Shown in pieces: positions 15,501 through 28,300 of a stretch of 64,000 bases of DNA (position 1 is its first letter; every line of letters starts with the position of its first letter). The notes below the pieces were generated by a model, which ran no database searches, was not told the DNA's origin, and saw only the letters and a list, made by a program, of their open reading frames with translations. This DNA comes from Plasmopara viticola (lineage: Eukaryota; Oomycota; Peronosporomycetes; Peronosporales; Peronosporaceae). The position numbers were made by a program, and so were the translations under genes. The stretch lies in NCBI GenBank assembly GCA_001695595.3, contig MBPM02000011.1, forward strand, positions 1,178,001 through 1,242,000. The letters run 5' to 3'.

Positions 15501-17224
15501 CTCTCTTGACCAACGCCTTCAAAAGCTTGAGCTTCTTCTTCGAGGATAGTAAAGAGTGCACCAATATTAAAAAGCGTCGCTTCCTTACGGTCACGATCGG
15601 TACATTGCGGCGATATGTAGCCGACAACGCCACAACTATTTTTATTGCCGATATAGTCCAGTTGTTAATCTTCTCCTTTCTTTTTAAAACGCTTTTGTTT
15701 CTGAGGTTGTGACTTGTTCGCACGAAAGCCTGATTCTATAGGCACCGTGTTAAGCGAATTGGTTGATATACGACTTGATCGACCCGAGTAAAAAGCAAAG
15801 TTGAAGTTGGAGGCAATGGCCTCCTGGAGATTACTTGGACTTCGTTGCGGTTTCTTTCTGTAAATGATTTTGAACCGCTTTTTTAATATTCTGTTTTTTG
15901 AATAGTTTGGGACATTAAGTCCTGGAAATTAAAGACGTACTTATGAATACTTTCTATTAGTTCATTTCTAAATATCCACAATCAAAGATCATACTTGGAT
16001 TCCTTAGGCATGAAGCGTGTGCGCAAGAGAGTTTTAAAGTGCCCATGACTTGTGCAAGTTCATGCGCTCGTGATTTGGCGATAATTGCACGGTACCACTT
16101 TAGTGCAAACTTGCCTAAATTACTTGAGATTTGCGTCAAGAAGTCCGAATATTTTGCTATCATCAAGTGATATTAACTGGCGTAGAATTATTTCGTTGCG
16201 AGAATTCTGCTTTAAAAGCAGGAGGATCTTTTTCTTCTGCTCGCCTCTTAATACAGCGAGAGATTGAAGCGCTCATTAGCCTGTTGCATTTGGGCTTGCA
16301 TTTGAGCTTGCACCTGAGCTTGGTAAGGTGTTGTTGCTGAGATAGATACAACACTAGTGGCTGCATGGACAGTGTGTCTTGTCTTGTCACTGCAGAAAAG
16401 AATGCTTTAGCATGAGTGAATCCACTTGGCCATTGGCACTTGCTGCATCTTGCGGAGCTGGCGCACATGATCCTGAGCGCGTTGTTTGTGGTAAAGTTCC
16501 ATTGTCGTCGAAAGCACTTATTCGGCTCTGTTGACGAGATCGCGTGTTTGGAGATGGATGCTCAGCCGTACAGCCTTTTTATTGGGCCACACCTGTTGGA
16601 CCTTCAAGTGCTATTCAAATAGTCTACCATACCTTAAAAATCTCTTTGGTTTGCTGTATACGGCGCTTTGGAGTTTCAGTGATGTCGCGCACTCAATGTT
16701 GGCGCCTGAGTCCTTACGATCCAGATTTTTGTTTCGGATAAGTTGGACAAGCTTTAGCTGTTTCACCGTTGATAACCACAGGACGTTTTGCAACTTGTCG
16801 AACCCCTCGTCAAGGATTTTAAAGAGCGCAGTGGCAATTACACGGGTTTGTGGAAATCCGAGTATCTTGTTCTCCTAAATATCGAAGTCGAACGAAATAG
16901 CTTAGTAGTGTTGAATGTAGATCAAGAAAAGCCAAGTAGGCAACTTTTCTGAAAAATTCTTCGTGTTCTCAGACGTGGGACAGAGATTTACCAAAATACA
17001 AAAGCACCAAACAACAAACAAACTGAAAAAGTTTCAGGTTCTTGTGCCACACTAACGTGCAGCCACACTAACCTATTAAGTTCGTGCTGAAAGACAACAA
17101 CTTGGGATCGAGTATTACCCACTCAGTAGCGCGTACTAATACTCGCAGGATGGCTCGCTTCTCGCCATGTTACTACGAGCACCCTTGCCTTAAACCCTTA
17201 AGCTCGACACGACAAGTGCTACTA

Positions 17225-17657
17225 TGTTAAACAGTCGTGGAGGGAGCTTATTAAATGTCGGTCGTCGGACGAGGCTTAAGCGGCGACCGGAGCGAAGCTG
17301 GTGAAGGAGTCAGAGTGTTAGATGATCAAAGCAAATTGAGAAGGGCAAATAGAGAGCTCTTACGACTTCTTTCATTGCTACAGTCTAACTGGCTCTCAGC
17401 CATCTACTGCTACCATCTAAAAAGCCATTGTCATTCTTTAATTCATCTGGCTTTTTACACATCTTAGATTATTTTCAGCCAATAAGATCTCTCAATATAC
17501 CAATGATTATGGGACATCTGGAATTTTTTTCTGGTCAAAAACCGTGTAATTGCCTATTCCAGTGGATAGTGCCTATGTTTATGTATTTTGGGAATGTTTT
17601 TTACATTGCGCAAAAGCTGTTACCGGCAAATTTGCCGGTGACGACGGCCACGCCACA
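17225..17657 (-). repeat. 5' LTR of the minus-strand Gypsy element
   Basis: About 433 bp, the partner of 12108-12520. On the minus strand it starts TGTGGCGTGG and ends TTTAACA. It is followed by TAGTAGCACTTGTC, and nearly the same bases follow the LTR of the second family copy at 28300, which fixes this boundary and marks a candidate primer-binding region. Confidence 0.82.
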
Positions 17658-18115
17658 CTGGCTGTTCTATAGGTGTTCGAATCATAAACAAAACTCGAGC
17701 GATGCTTATCATCATGCAAGAAGCCTGATGGTAACATCAACCGGGTGTGTGACTTAACTTTCGCTAATTGTTTCTCACTTTACTCAATCTAGTGCACACC
17801 ATTGTTCAGCGCTAGCCGAGATGGACGCACAATCGCGACACGTAAATACGTATTTGCTTAAGTAGCATAGAGTTGTTTGATGAACAATTTAGACGTCTTT
17901 TTCACATGAACAAGACACATCTCAAGCTAATGCTACTTCTGAGAATGTAGATGTACAGCTGCTCGAAAGCTTTTTTGGTACAGTACGTACCACCTCGCCC
18001 CAAGTTTTATCACTTTAATTCTACATGTCGGGACCGTCACAAGACACTGGTTCAAAAGCATGCTAATATTTAAAAAAAATGTTAAATGGATAATGGCCAT
18101 CAAATTATTTTGCTG
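17658..18115. other. Spacer between Gypsy LTR and non-LTR copy, nothing seen
   Basis: Short AT-rich interval without an open frame of interest or a recognisable element. Confidence 0.5.
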
Positions 18116-18127
18116 TCAAAATTACTT

Positions 18128-18453
18128 AATGAATGTAATGTATTACGTTATCGCGTTGCCAAGTTATGCACGTGCTAGGCTCAGTCTGGCTAGTCCACGG
18201 CATAGAGTGGTGTCCGCATACGTCGGGTCTCGTTCGGCGGGCAGTGCAGCCAGCACCGAGGTCGTGAGGGTCTTCCACTATTTTGCTCAACTCTGACTTG
18301 ATAAGAGCCCAGGTGGCGCCCGGTGCTGGAGACCGTCGCGTCGAGAGTGAGACTCGTTAGAGAACTGCAGATGCCCGAGAGCACCTGCCCGAAGCGCGCG
18401 AGCATTTAGCCCCCGCGCTTGGAAGGAGGGCGTCACCCCAACCTTTTCCGTAA
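18128..18453 (-). mobile_element. Short non-autonomous non-LTR retroelement, copy 1
   Basis: A 326-bp element on the minus strand flanked by a perfect 12-bp target duplication, TCAAAATTACTT (18116-18127 and 18454-18465). It joins the roughly 115-bp 5' head of the 1148-bp element at 20821-21968 to a short piece of its RT-coding part and its roughly 185-bp 3' end, with the large middle absent. The 3' end finishes in pentanucleotide units (ATACATTACATT), typical of target-primed non-LTR insertion. It cannot encode a protein and must have been mobilised in trans. Confidence 0.88.
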
Positions 18454-18465
18454 TCAAAATTACTT

Positions 18466-18908
18466 GCGTCATATATTAGCTACCCTAATAATCTTTGTCC
18501 CCTTCTTGTCAGACCTAAGATCACAGTGTCACACTTGCAACACTCTTGCATACGAGCATTCGCTTTGATTAAAAGAACGCAATGCGAATCTGTTGGTATC
18601 ACATACGACCACGTGGTTGACATAATGATCTTGTCCACTTAAAATTTGACATATTTACTAGTAGTTGTATCACGGCAGATCACACGAAATGTCCAAGGTG
18701 TCATAGTCACTGGATTCTTGAGTTCGAAATATCTCAGATGCAATACAAATATATTCACATATTCAATACCCTGCATGAAGATGTACCTATGTTATGAGTC
18801 GTTGATTGGTAAAATTAAATTGGTAAACATGCTGTATGTTATCATTGGACATCGTAGCTCTTTGAGCATTTGCCAATTAAGAGACAATTAATTGCGCATC
18901 TAACCGCT
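18466..18908 (+). promoter_or_regulatory. Upstream region of SIL1
   Basis: About 440 bp between the target duplication of non-LTR copy 1 and the SIL1 start codon. It must hold the SIL1 promoter; I see no clear initiator or other motif and no gene in it. Confidence 0.35.
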
Positions 18909-20578
18909 ATGCTTTCGAGATGCCTAGAAGTGCACCAATGGATGGTGCTGGCGACGATCTTGCTGCTTATTGCACAGGTCATTGGCACTAATACCGAAGA
19001 CGGCTACGGCGAGGTCTCTGTTAAAACAACTGAGCCCGAGCCACATGCCAGCCGCGTATCAGTGCCTGAGTTTGTCGCCACGAACGAGTGGCAGGAGTTA
19101 TTACCTGGTCAAAGCGTGCCGCGGGTAAATAAGTAATAGAATGGGCTGTGGTAAAGGAGGTATACATTGACAATCTTTGGATTTGCTTAAGCGCAGGGTC
19201 TACACATACGCTTGAACATGGAGACCGGGAAGCGAGAGGCGAAGCTGGTGGATTACTCTACAGCCGAATCAGAAAAGGCCATGCACGCAAGGGTTGTTGG
19301 ACTAAATGCTCATGAGGCCAATCCTATAGCAATTTCGACTGATATCTCCGGAAACGTCCTGGCGGGAGAAAATGATGACATCACACTCACTGCTATAGAC
19401 GACGAGATCAAACATGACGCTTTTGAGGAAGACGCTGCTGGCTTCGAGTCAGAAAAGTTGATTCAAGACACTCTTTCACCAGCGGAACCAAATTGGAATC
19501 ACGAAAAGATTTACGACGTATTGCAGGCGCTGCCCGAGCCACCAAAGATTGATGGCATTGATATTCATGAAGCTCACGAGAAACTGACTCCGACGGAGTT
19601 TCGCGAACAGATTGTTACCTTATGGAAAAAGCGCCAAGCAGAATTAAAAGAGGCTTTAGAATCGCTCCAGGACGACGCAAAATATCTGGGTAAGCTACTG
19701 CAGCAACTTGAAGAAGCTGAGCATGAAGGTGATGTTGAAGGCCAGCTGTCTGTTCTCGAAGTGCTAGAATGGGAAGTGCAGGATCTTGACAAGACACACG
19801 TATTTAACTTCATTGGTGGGTTCAGCATCTTAGCTGAATATCTTAACTCAACCAGCTTGCCTGTCCGGGCACGTGCCGCGTGGGTGATCGGATCTGCGGC
19901 AAAAAATTATAACGATGGCCAGGAGTGGGCTATCGATGCCGGTGTCGTACCATTGCTGATGGAATCTCTAAAGTTGGAGACCCCGAACACGGAGGAAGCT
20001 GCCAAAAGTGTGTTTGAAGTTAAAAAGAAATCGATTTATGCACTATCTTCCATTGTCAGATCAAATGCGCGTGGCCAGCGTCTTTTCTTGCGTTACGATG
20101 GGCCGCATCTTCTTGCAGGAATTTTAAATGATACATACCCTACGAAGCTACAAATGAAGGTGGGTTTATGATCCTCGTGCGACGATTTACGCTCACGAAG
20201 TTATTTTGCTGGAGCCTAGGTACTTTTGTTCATGTACGACCTGTTGGCTGAAGCCTCGTACATGGAACTACGTGAGTCTGATTTCCCCGAACTTTTTGAG
20301 CTTAAAAAAATCTTTCAGTCTTCGGAGTGGTGCGAGCGCGTTTCAACAACTTTTGTCAAGATGGTAAGACCTCCTGTCATGCTTGCATAAGCCGTAGAGT
20401 ATTGATTGTGACTGTAATAATCCGGTAAATGAACCCTTCCGTTTAGGCACCGCAACTTGATCGCCAGGAGGTAGGACAGCTCGTCGACGCCATGCGGCAT
20501 CAACTTCCAGCGTGCCAACTCAACCACCAGGCGTCGGGTGTCAAGAGCGTCGTAGAGTCGCTTGCAAAGCGCGTTTGA
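18909..20578 (+). CDS. SIL1: SIL1-like nucleotide exchange factor for ER Hsp70 (BiP)
   Basis: Predicted 484 aa from four exons: 18909-19124, 19197-20159, 20220-20363 and 20447-20578, with GT-AG introns of 72, 60 and 83 nt that keep frame. The ATG is followed by a hydrophobic signal peptide (about residues 10-26, WMVLATILLLIAQVIG), as expected for an ER lumenal protein. The conserved motif EWQELLPGQSVPR is completed across intron 1 by GLHIRLNMETGKREAKL, the hallmark of SIL1. A glutamate-rich coiled coil (about 210-245) precedes armadillo-type helices (about 255-400: FNFIGGFSILAEYL, ARAAWVIGSAAKN). SIL1 releases ADP from BiP during protein folding. No KDEL-like tail is seen; the protein ends LAKRV. 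It lies between two inverted non-LTR copies. Confidence 0.92.
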
Positions 20579-20820
20579 AGATGCGGCGCTAGATGCGTAG
20601 GAGGTAGCATGGACTGCGTTTGTGTGGTTATGCGATGGCATTGAAAAAATATAAGTCTTTGCAAAATCGCAATGACGGAAACGCAATGACTTTATTTTTT
20701 TTTTTTCCTCCATTATAAATATTGTCTCTAGAAAATCAATGCAGTATATTTTGGAATTTGCACGCCAAAAGACTTATTTTGAATTTCATGATACGAATAA
20801 ATTTATAGTAGAGGTATCGT

Positions 20821-21968
20821 TTTTCGGAAAAGGTTGGGGTGACGCCCTCCTTCCAAGCGCGGGGGCTTAATGCTCGCGCGCTTCGGGCAGGTGCTCTCGG
20901 GCATCTGCAGGTCTCTAACGAGTCTCACCCTCGACGCGACGGTCTCCAGCACCAGGCCAAACCCCCTTCCGCGCCCTTAACCGCGCCAACCGCATCCGGA
21001 TTGGCTCCTTTAATGTGAATTCTCTAGGTTCGAAGCGCAAGAAGCACGTAACACTCCCCGAAGATCTCCGGCGCTACCGCGTCGATATCCTTGGCCTCCG
21101 AGAAACCAAGATTTACGATAGAGGTGAGCACCGCATTGATGACTTCCTTCTAACCCTGAAAAAAAAAATCGAAGCCAAGACCGAAGTCACCGAAATCCGC
21201 CGCCACTGCAACCCGTCGGGCGCCACTCGACACGCCCGATCCCGAGAAGAAATTTGGCACCACACTAAGAAGCTCGGAACACTCCTCGGCGATATTGAAG
21301 ATCTATCCCGACGCAAGTCCCTGGCCACCCTCGCGCTCCACCGCCTCTGGTTCGTCTGGCTCCGCCCCACGTTCATCTCACCCAAGACACGCATTCGATT
21401 GTACAACACCTACGTTCTACCGATTCTGCTGTACAACTGGGCTCTTACCAAGTCAGAGCTCCACGGCCTCGAGAGTTTCCATCGCCGCCAGCTTCGCTAC
21501 GCTCTTGGCTATCGCTACCCCCGACCCATTTCGAATGCAAGACTCTACGACCTCTGTGATGAGCGGCCGCTGAGACTACGACTGACACAAGCTCGCTGGC
21601 GCCTGTTTGGCCATGTACTTCGCCGCTATCCCGACATTCCAGCTGACCTCCAGATGCGTGCCTACTTCTTCTCCACCGCAGCAAAATGGCGCGGACGTCC
21701 CCGCACCACGCTCCCCTCGACACTCGACCACAATCTTGTTTCCCGTGGCTCCGGCTTTCGACTCCGGACAGCACAAGACCTCGAAGTGGTACGTACCCTT
21801 GCACAAGACCGAAAGAAATGGAAGACCCATTTGACCTCGGTGCTGGATGCACTGCCCGCCGAACGAGATTCGACGTATGCGGACACCACTCTATGCCGTG
21901 GACTAGCCAGACTGAGCCTAGCACGTGCATACCTTGGCAACGCGATAACGTAATACATTACATTACAT
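20821..21968 (+). mobile_element. Internally deleted non-LTR (LINE-type) retrotransposon, copy 2
   Basis: An 1148-bp element with a perfect 12-bp target duplication, TAGAGGTATCGT (20809-20820 and 21969-21980). The 5' head (TTTTCGGAAAAGGTTGGGGTG) has no protein. The 3' end is GATAACGTAATACATTACATTACAT, a pentanucleotide tail. Inside, one continuous frame fuses the start of an endonuclease domain to the C-terminal tail of a reverse transcriptase, so the catalytic middle was deleted before insertion and the copy is not autonomous. Confidence 0.88.
20985..21953 (+). pseudogene. Fused endonuclease N-terminus and RT C-terminus of a LINE
   Basis: The frame opens without an ATG at RIRIGSFNVNSLG and runs to a stop at 21951-21953. 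The first ~50 residues match the start of the apurinic-type endonuclease of non-LTR elements (FNVNSL, then VDILGLRETK). The sequence then jumps to the region after the RT domain (LATLALHRLWFVWLRP, then RLYNTYVLPILLYN, then the HRRQLRYALGYRYP and RWRLFGHVLRR segments common to LINE C-termini). The endonuclease active-site residues beyond the first motif and the whole RT palm (YADD region) are missing. The long intact frame therefore does not mean a working enzyme. Confidence 0.85.
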
Positions 21969-21980
21969 TAGAGGTATCGT

Positions 21981-24900
21981 GCCACAGACATGACCTTAAG
22001 TTGCCCGATGGTGACCATCTGCAAGCAATCCGACTACGCCAATGTCTTTTAAGAAAATCCTTTTGCAAATTTCAGAGTGCCATTGAAGCGGCGCTCTCAT
22101 TATTTAAGCAATTTATGCGAGATACGATATTACGTCTATAGCAATGGTAATTCAAAAGCCACAACGAGGCCGATTTTCAAAAAGATGTGCTGCAAAACAC
22201 GGACGTACCAAGTCGAATTACACAGATTTAAGGGCTTGGAAAAATCACATTGTATGGCACAGTCGTGCAGTACAAATCTCGCTTAGGGTCTAAGACACAC
22301 GCGCATTCCATGGCAGTTGCCGACTGAGTAAGTACTGGTTAGCATAGTAATTCGAGCGTGTAAGTTCTGATACGATAAATCATTAGGTTACAGTATGGAA
22401 GCTGATTAAGTGATTACGATTGGGGTAGTTACCTGAGCGTATAATCTTTGAAAAAATGTTGTGATTGGATGTGAAGTTGTTGACGAGCATATACAATTGA
22501 TCTTATTATCGAAACGTGTTACCTATGACGCGATGGAGCGTTGTGTTGAAATATTGAAGCTGAAAGTTGTGTATCTCTGATTTTCTCTATTGTACCAATT
22601 TGGCGCTTTAAGATTCAATGCGATGTGGAGTTGCCGAATGAGTAAGTACTAGTTAGTATAGTAATTCGAGTGCGTAAGTTCTGATACGATAAAGTCTTGT
22701 GTTACAATATGGAACCAAAAGAAGATGACACGCCAAAAAGTGGCCTAAATTATCAACGATCAGGTGCGCGTTGCGATTGCAGGTGCCGGTGTCGTCAATG
22801 AAAACGTCTCGATATGGTCTGCCACATATGCTCTCGTGAGCACTTCCCTAGCAGCAATCACGAGATGTTGGATGCACACTAGGTAGTTAGCGTGCTACAA
22901 GCTTGACAAACCGACCATTTTTGTTCACTACACAGGCTTCACAGCCAAAAGTGACCTAGACTTTGACATCAACCACTGTCGCTAGTTGGTTTGGCCAGCC
23001 CCGCCCAGTGGATTCGAACGGCTCCCGGTTTTCCAACAGCCCCACTCTCTTCTGGTTGCATGTACCTGACAAGCTCGATGCGCGACATGTGTAGCGTCCT
23101 AGAATGTGGCATTTCAGATGTCCATAAAAGTGCCCACATATATTCTGCATAGGCCTCCTCGGGCTTTATGATGACAATTCGACACAGCAACACAAACCTC
23201 CAAATTCAAAAAAATGTATACCAAAATATATTTGTATATATGTGATTCCTAGTGGATGGATGTGTGCAGAAGCCTCCTGATCATTGGTCATCGAGCTATC
23301 ACGCAACGCAATTCTATTATGTCAAACTGGTTTTCACAAGAAAAGACTTAAAAGAATGGTACACACCAATTTACAAAATTGCGATTACAATTGGGTACAG
23401 ATGTCGTCAATATTGCAGGGTTGATTCTAGTGCATAACAATATCGGTAGCAGGAAGGAAGCTGGAACAGTGCTTTGAGAACCAAGGACACATGAGAAGCA
23501 GTTAAAAAAAGCACTTCTTCTCCTTAGTAATATGCGTTGCCTTACAGCATCTCGGGGTGTGGATTGTGCACTCAATCGAATAAATGGCTGCAATTAAATT
23601 AAAATAAGGAGCAGGACATACTTATCACGGCGATTAGTATGCTTTGCAATATATTACGGGAGTGATTAGAGATGACACAAGTATTAATTATAGTTTCGGC
23701 GACCTTTTTCGCACGTTTTTTTAATCATTACGGGTCCTTGCCCAGCCAAATTACTGATATATATCTGTCTATAGCTGCCCCGAAATGAATCAATCGAATA
23801 AGAAGCCTGTTTAGGCTCCTTCGCTAAATTAAGGCTACATCCAATAAATTGCTTTTGGTGAATGATTGTAAAGGCCTTTAATAAGCCGTGACGGAACCGG
23901 CTCAAAGGCTGTTGAGAGATCTCTAAACTTGATTATCTGCGTTTCTTCACAAGCAGCTGTTGGCACTCGTAAAAGTGTATCTATCATATATAAATGACAC
24001 TCGATTTGGTAACTAAAGAGCGCTTGGTACTATTTCTCTCCACTCCGCTTTGCGTTGTCTTCATGAGCAGCTCCTGCTCCATATGTATGCTTTCGAAGCT
24101 GCACCTAGGGTCTGCTTTGGTAATCAGGCCGCATTGATCGGTGCAATTAGACTCTTGATGGCTTCTAAAAAAAATGTAACTCCTTTATTGTGATACCTCT
24201 AGCTTATCCTTGTGAAAAATTACCGTGTGGCATAGCACAAGGTCGTTTGATTGCATTAACGAGTCTATTTTTTTCCGACTCAGCCAATATCTCATAGCTC
24301 CGCCGCCTTTCAAATTACCAGGTTCAGGACCCACCAGCTTGGCTTAACTCTGCTCGTATTCATACCGATCGTGAACTCACCTCACCCATCGCATAAATTT
24401 GGCAAAAGACTATCGTTTCCCGCGGAGTATAGCTTCGGATTAAAATACTAGACATGAAAGCAGAATAAGACGGCCAATATCTCATCGCGTTGATAAATTG
24501 TGAGTTTAATTTAGTAACAACTGTAGCCACACCTCTAAACAATTTAGCCCGTGTCGTGTATATTCGAGAAGATATACAAGTATATATACAAGAGAGACAC
24601 AATTACGGCTTACATTTTGCATTGCCGGCATTGATCCTCCACTCCTTTAAGCTACCAAGCAAGCAAGAAAGCATTTATGCGGAGACAACACGATGGCTGG
24701 CTCTTGAGCTACGCGTTCTGACGCTGAGCGTCTGTGACGACAATAAATATAATGTTTATGGTTACTGTTGGAGCCTTTCAATCAATTCCGGCCGGATTAA
24801 TTGCGAAGTTGCAGCCAACCCACAGAGTTAAAAAAGGCGAGACTTGTGCTTTTAAGCACGCTAAGGAAAAGCTGTCTGAAAAGATTAGATTGATGAGCAA

Positions 24901-27753
24901 GCACGAAGTGAGTTGAGTCACAGCGTTTACATAGGCGGCCTGTATGAACGTCATGTGTGATGCTTGATCTTACAAATTTATGGTCAAGTTAGCGCGAAAA
25001 AGGCTGGAAGAGACCAAGTGCTTGATGGAGTAGGGTGTCGCTTAATTTGTCTTTGTAAATGTAGCTGAAGGTATACTTATATTTCGCATCTTTAGTCTGG
25101 TGATGCTTCGAATATCAGCAAAAAGACAGTAATCAAGCAAAGAAACGTACCAAAAGATAAAGCATTCACTGCTTGTGTGATTCAGTAGATATTACTTACC
25201 TTGAAAGTAAATGTAGGATATTTATTCACCAGCAATTGCCGTTGATATTACCAAAGTTGAGCTGATTTTTGAGACGTAATTCTTATATTCTGGTTTGGTG
25301 TCAAGATGAATAGTAACTTTAGGATAGAATACTGGTGATCTGCTTATCTTGTTGGCTCCAAATACATTACAAAATTATAAAACCGAACGCAATCTTTTTG
25401 TAAGCAAAGACTGAAGTCAGCATTGTGAAAGACGCCATCTTGCTTCATGCATTTCCACGAAGACGATAGAAATAGCATGTATCTCCTTTTGTAGCATGAC
25501 TAGTTCTAGGGTTAAAAAAATTCTTCGGTTGGCTTTTGACCTTTTTTTATGAGATCGACGTTGCGGCCTACTCACACCCTAGAGCTTTGACTCTAGGTAT
25601 CCATGCCTTAGTGTTAAAGACCAATGCGAATCGATGCGCTCCCTACTTCTTCTACCCAGTAAAAGGATCGGAGCCGTGGTTCTGTCTCGAACGTATTCAC
25701 CATAGATCATGCTTTTGATGAGAAAGACTCGAAGTTTGCGTCAATGTATTGTCGTGCACCAATGTCGTTGTTGATTTAGACAGAGTTACATATGTTGCTT
25801 ACTGTTACTTCCGCTTTAACGAAAGAGATATTTACAGTTTGAAAGGAAATTATGCTCAGAAAGGAATGCGTACATCGATCATAAACTTTTTGTGGTAAAA
25901 GGATCAGACCATTCTTAAGCTCACACACTTGCAAACCTTAAATTTTTTTGGCTTAGCATTTACAAGGTTTATATGCCTTAACTTCTTCAGCTTCCATATT
26001 TGGTGCTGGAATCAACCTTCAAATATAGTCTTAGTTGTCGAAGAGCTAGTTGTGACCGATTCTCACTTTAAGATTATATAAACGGATGAAGAGTGCTTTC
26101 ACATAAAGCAAAGAGCAATCTAAGAATCATGGATGCAGCTGACAACCCGGTAAAAACTGCTCGTTGTAAAGGTGAAATTTATATTGGAAACTCGAGGCAA
26201 GTTATAATTTTAGATCCTGCTATTTATGCGCAGTAGTTGCTACACTCGACAGCGTAAAATAATCCTGTGTCAAAAATGAGACCGCGTATCGTGTCAGCTA
26301 TTAAGTTCTCGTGAACTTTAAAGCCTTTTCTAGGCGGAGGCATCTGCTAAGTAGGTTAACATGATCAAGATATCTCGCGTTCACCCAAATTTGGCCCGCA
26401 AAACTATACATAAGATTTAAATTAGTCTTTAAAATCCTAATTACCCGGTAAATTGCCGTCATACTCACCGGTAAATTAATAAACTTTTCCATATATACAA
26501 CAAAGATCTGACACTCGATCACCTCGTAATCGAGGTTATCGGTATTGAGGATTAGATGTGAGACCGTAACAATCCTTTGTACATTCTCCGCATTACAAGT
26601 ACGCGAATCACTTCGCTTTTAACAAGTAGTATAGAACAGCATTGGTGTTCGCCTGTCATGATAGCTGCGTAAATCGTTTGCAATACAAATGACTGGTCAT
26701 TAGTTTTGCAAGAATCAGTCTGTCAAAGTCTATCATTTACGTCAAATTGTGTGGCAGGGCTGTATTGAGGTTGATGCAACGGCAGCATTATCTTTCCAAC
26801 GCATCTTATCACTAATTGCTGTCAATACGGCCTGGCTGACAAAGTTCTTACCCGTCGTGATCTCAAAGACGTTATAATCTGCAAACATGACTTTGAGAAT
26901 GCAATCAAGTTCAGTCGAAGGCACACCTTGAAGATCATTAATTTGTCAACATCATCTTCTGCATTATATATGTTTATATAAATGCTCGGGAAAAAAGTAC
27001 AGGAAATGATATCACCTCGAACCGTCTAAAGTGACTTATTTGGATGGGTGTCAATTTCATAATACATGCAAATTGTCTAGCAAAAACAATTCGCGTAATA
27101 TTACCATTTAGTTATTTGTGTGTCAAACATTACATGGGGAATAATACTATTTGTATTTCGTGGACTGAAATAACTGGCAATATCTATGCGTTGTGTTGCC
27201 TCTCGAGCATAGAAGACCCAACTCACCAGCCAACCCGGACTAAAGATACGTATGCATGCAAAACGGCAATAATTCACGAGAGGAGATAGGCAAGATTTCA
27301 ACTACGGAACAATCGATATCGTAGTTACTTCATTATAATCAACATTCGCGGAGATCACATTAGAAATATAGTCGAACACTGATTTTTATGCCAATGTCAT
27401 AGAGTACACATTCAAAATGTATCATGACGTGCGAACCAAAATGTGACAAATTTATATACTGCCTAGATATTGTGCCTCGCAAGTTGAAGCAGGCACTTAG
27501 AACTCCCCCGGCAGACCTAATAAGGACGCTTATCTGCGTAATTATTCGGATCTTAGTGAAGATTTTCCGAAAGCGTTTACTATAGTACGCTCACATTTTG
27601 ATCGTTCTGACTGCAAAGGAAAGACGCAAACGCAAAAAAGTCAAGGACTCTTGATCCCCGACAAAAGTAGAACAGCTACATCGAGCTTCTTGATCTTATA
27701 TAGTATAATTGGAAATACTACCAATGTACATGCAATTCGAATTAACGTGATTA
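21981..27753. other. Gene-poor 5.8-kb stretch with one direct repeat
   Basis: No conserved coding sequence found in either strand. The only clear structure is an 84-87-bp direct repeat at 22314-22400 and 22628-22714, listed separately. A frame at 24490-24831 (113 codons) and others here have no recognisable domain. Confidence 0.5.
22314..22714 (+). repeat. Pair of ~85-bp direct repeats 314 bp apart
   Basis: The two copies, 22314-22400 and 22628-22714, share long blocks (GAGTAAGTACT.GTTAG.ATAG, TAATTCGAG, GTAAGTTCTGATACGATAAA, GTTACA.TATGGAA) with scattered substitutions. Spacing and length could suit paired ends of a small element or a local duplication. No coding content lies between them. 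Confidence 0.75.
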
Positions 27754-28300
27754 TATGGCGTGATAACCGTTATCGGCAAACCTGCCGGTGACGGCACACA
27801 CCTCAGCATGGAATATGGTGATTGTACGGCTCAGCTCAAATATTCTCTTGTATGTTTCTATACTCATCTTCCCATGAGCTAAAAAAATTGTCTTGTTGAC
27901 GTCTACGCTCGTAATGCAAATCTCTCTCATTCACCACATGCGTTATCTTCACCAAGATTTGTTAAGCTTATTGGAGCTTTTATCGTCCTTCATATGCGTT
28001 TGTTATACAAAAAGCACGCCATGACTATTCTTTAATGCTCTGAGTTATTTCATGCTTGAAGTACTTTAGGATGTGTAAGCGGCTAGATGGTGTAAAGAAG
28101 AATGGTAGCCTTTCGTATGGTTGTAATTGATGGCTAAAAGCCAACACTCGGAATGTAGCAAAACAAGAACACGTTCACGCTCTCCATTGAATAGCACCTT
28201 CCGATTTAGTTCGATCAACTAGAACTCTTCCTCCTTGTTCACCTACTTCGCTCCGCTAGCCGCCGAAGCCTCGGTCGATTCAAAGGAGCTCTGTAATACA
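27754..28300 (+). repeat. 5' LTR of the plus-strand Gypsy copy
   Basis: Recognised by three blocks shared in order with the other family LTRs read on their coding strand: the start (.GGCGTG...CGGCAAA..TGCCGG), GATGGCT.A.AGCCA...TGTAGCAA, and ACTTCGCTCCG.T.GCCG.. AAGCCTCG. It ends AATACA and is followed by TCGTAGCACTTGTTG, matching TAGTAGCACTTGTC after the other copy's LTR. The two LTRs are strongly diverged. Confidence 0.7.

Larger units (their letters stand above)
12108..17657 (-). mobile_element. Degenerate Ty3/Gypsy LTR retrotransposon, minus strand
   Basis: Two related flanking sequences (12108-12520 and 17225-17657) in the same orientation are the LTRs. Between them, read on the minus strand, are a glutamine-rich gag-like stretch (about 16.6-16.0 kb), a reverse transcriptase 3' part near 14560-14250 (IIAEWPNPKTKK, then FCEDFAELAKPL, matching the Ty3/Gypsy 'aI..wP.P.t ... 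F...a.iA.PL' signature), an integrase zinc-binding region near 13900-13640 (HD...GYPGFFKT, then CQCNK) and an integrase C-terminal segment near 13020-12840 (KERRKYYYDQIERIQDF). The integrase region has in-frame stops, for example a TGA replacing the tryptophan of the YWP motif, so the element is dead. LTR divergence indicates an old insertion. Exact target duplication not found; boundaries are good to a few bases. Confidence 0.85.

Noticed and set aside
21015..21953. 312-codon frame as an intact functional protein
   Set aside because: It joins the endonuclease start to the RT tail inside a flanked non-LTR insertion; the catalytic middle is absent.
21445..21958. Long minus-strand frames inside the non-LTR element
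   Set aside because: They are antisense shadows of the element's GC-rich coding strand.
22956..23193. TTCGAATCC on the minus strand near 23010 as a tRNA T loop
   Set aside because: The neighbouring bases do not pair as a T stem and there is no acceptor stem or D arm.
25575..25600. Short palindrome CCTAGAG-6-CTCTAGG
   Set aside because: Seven-base arms are expected by chance in a window of this size.
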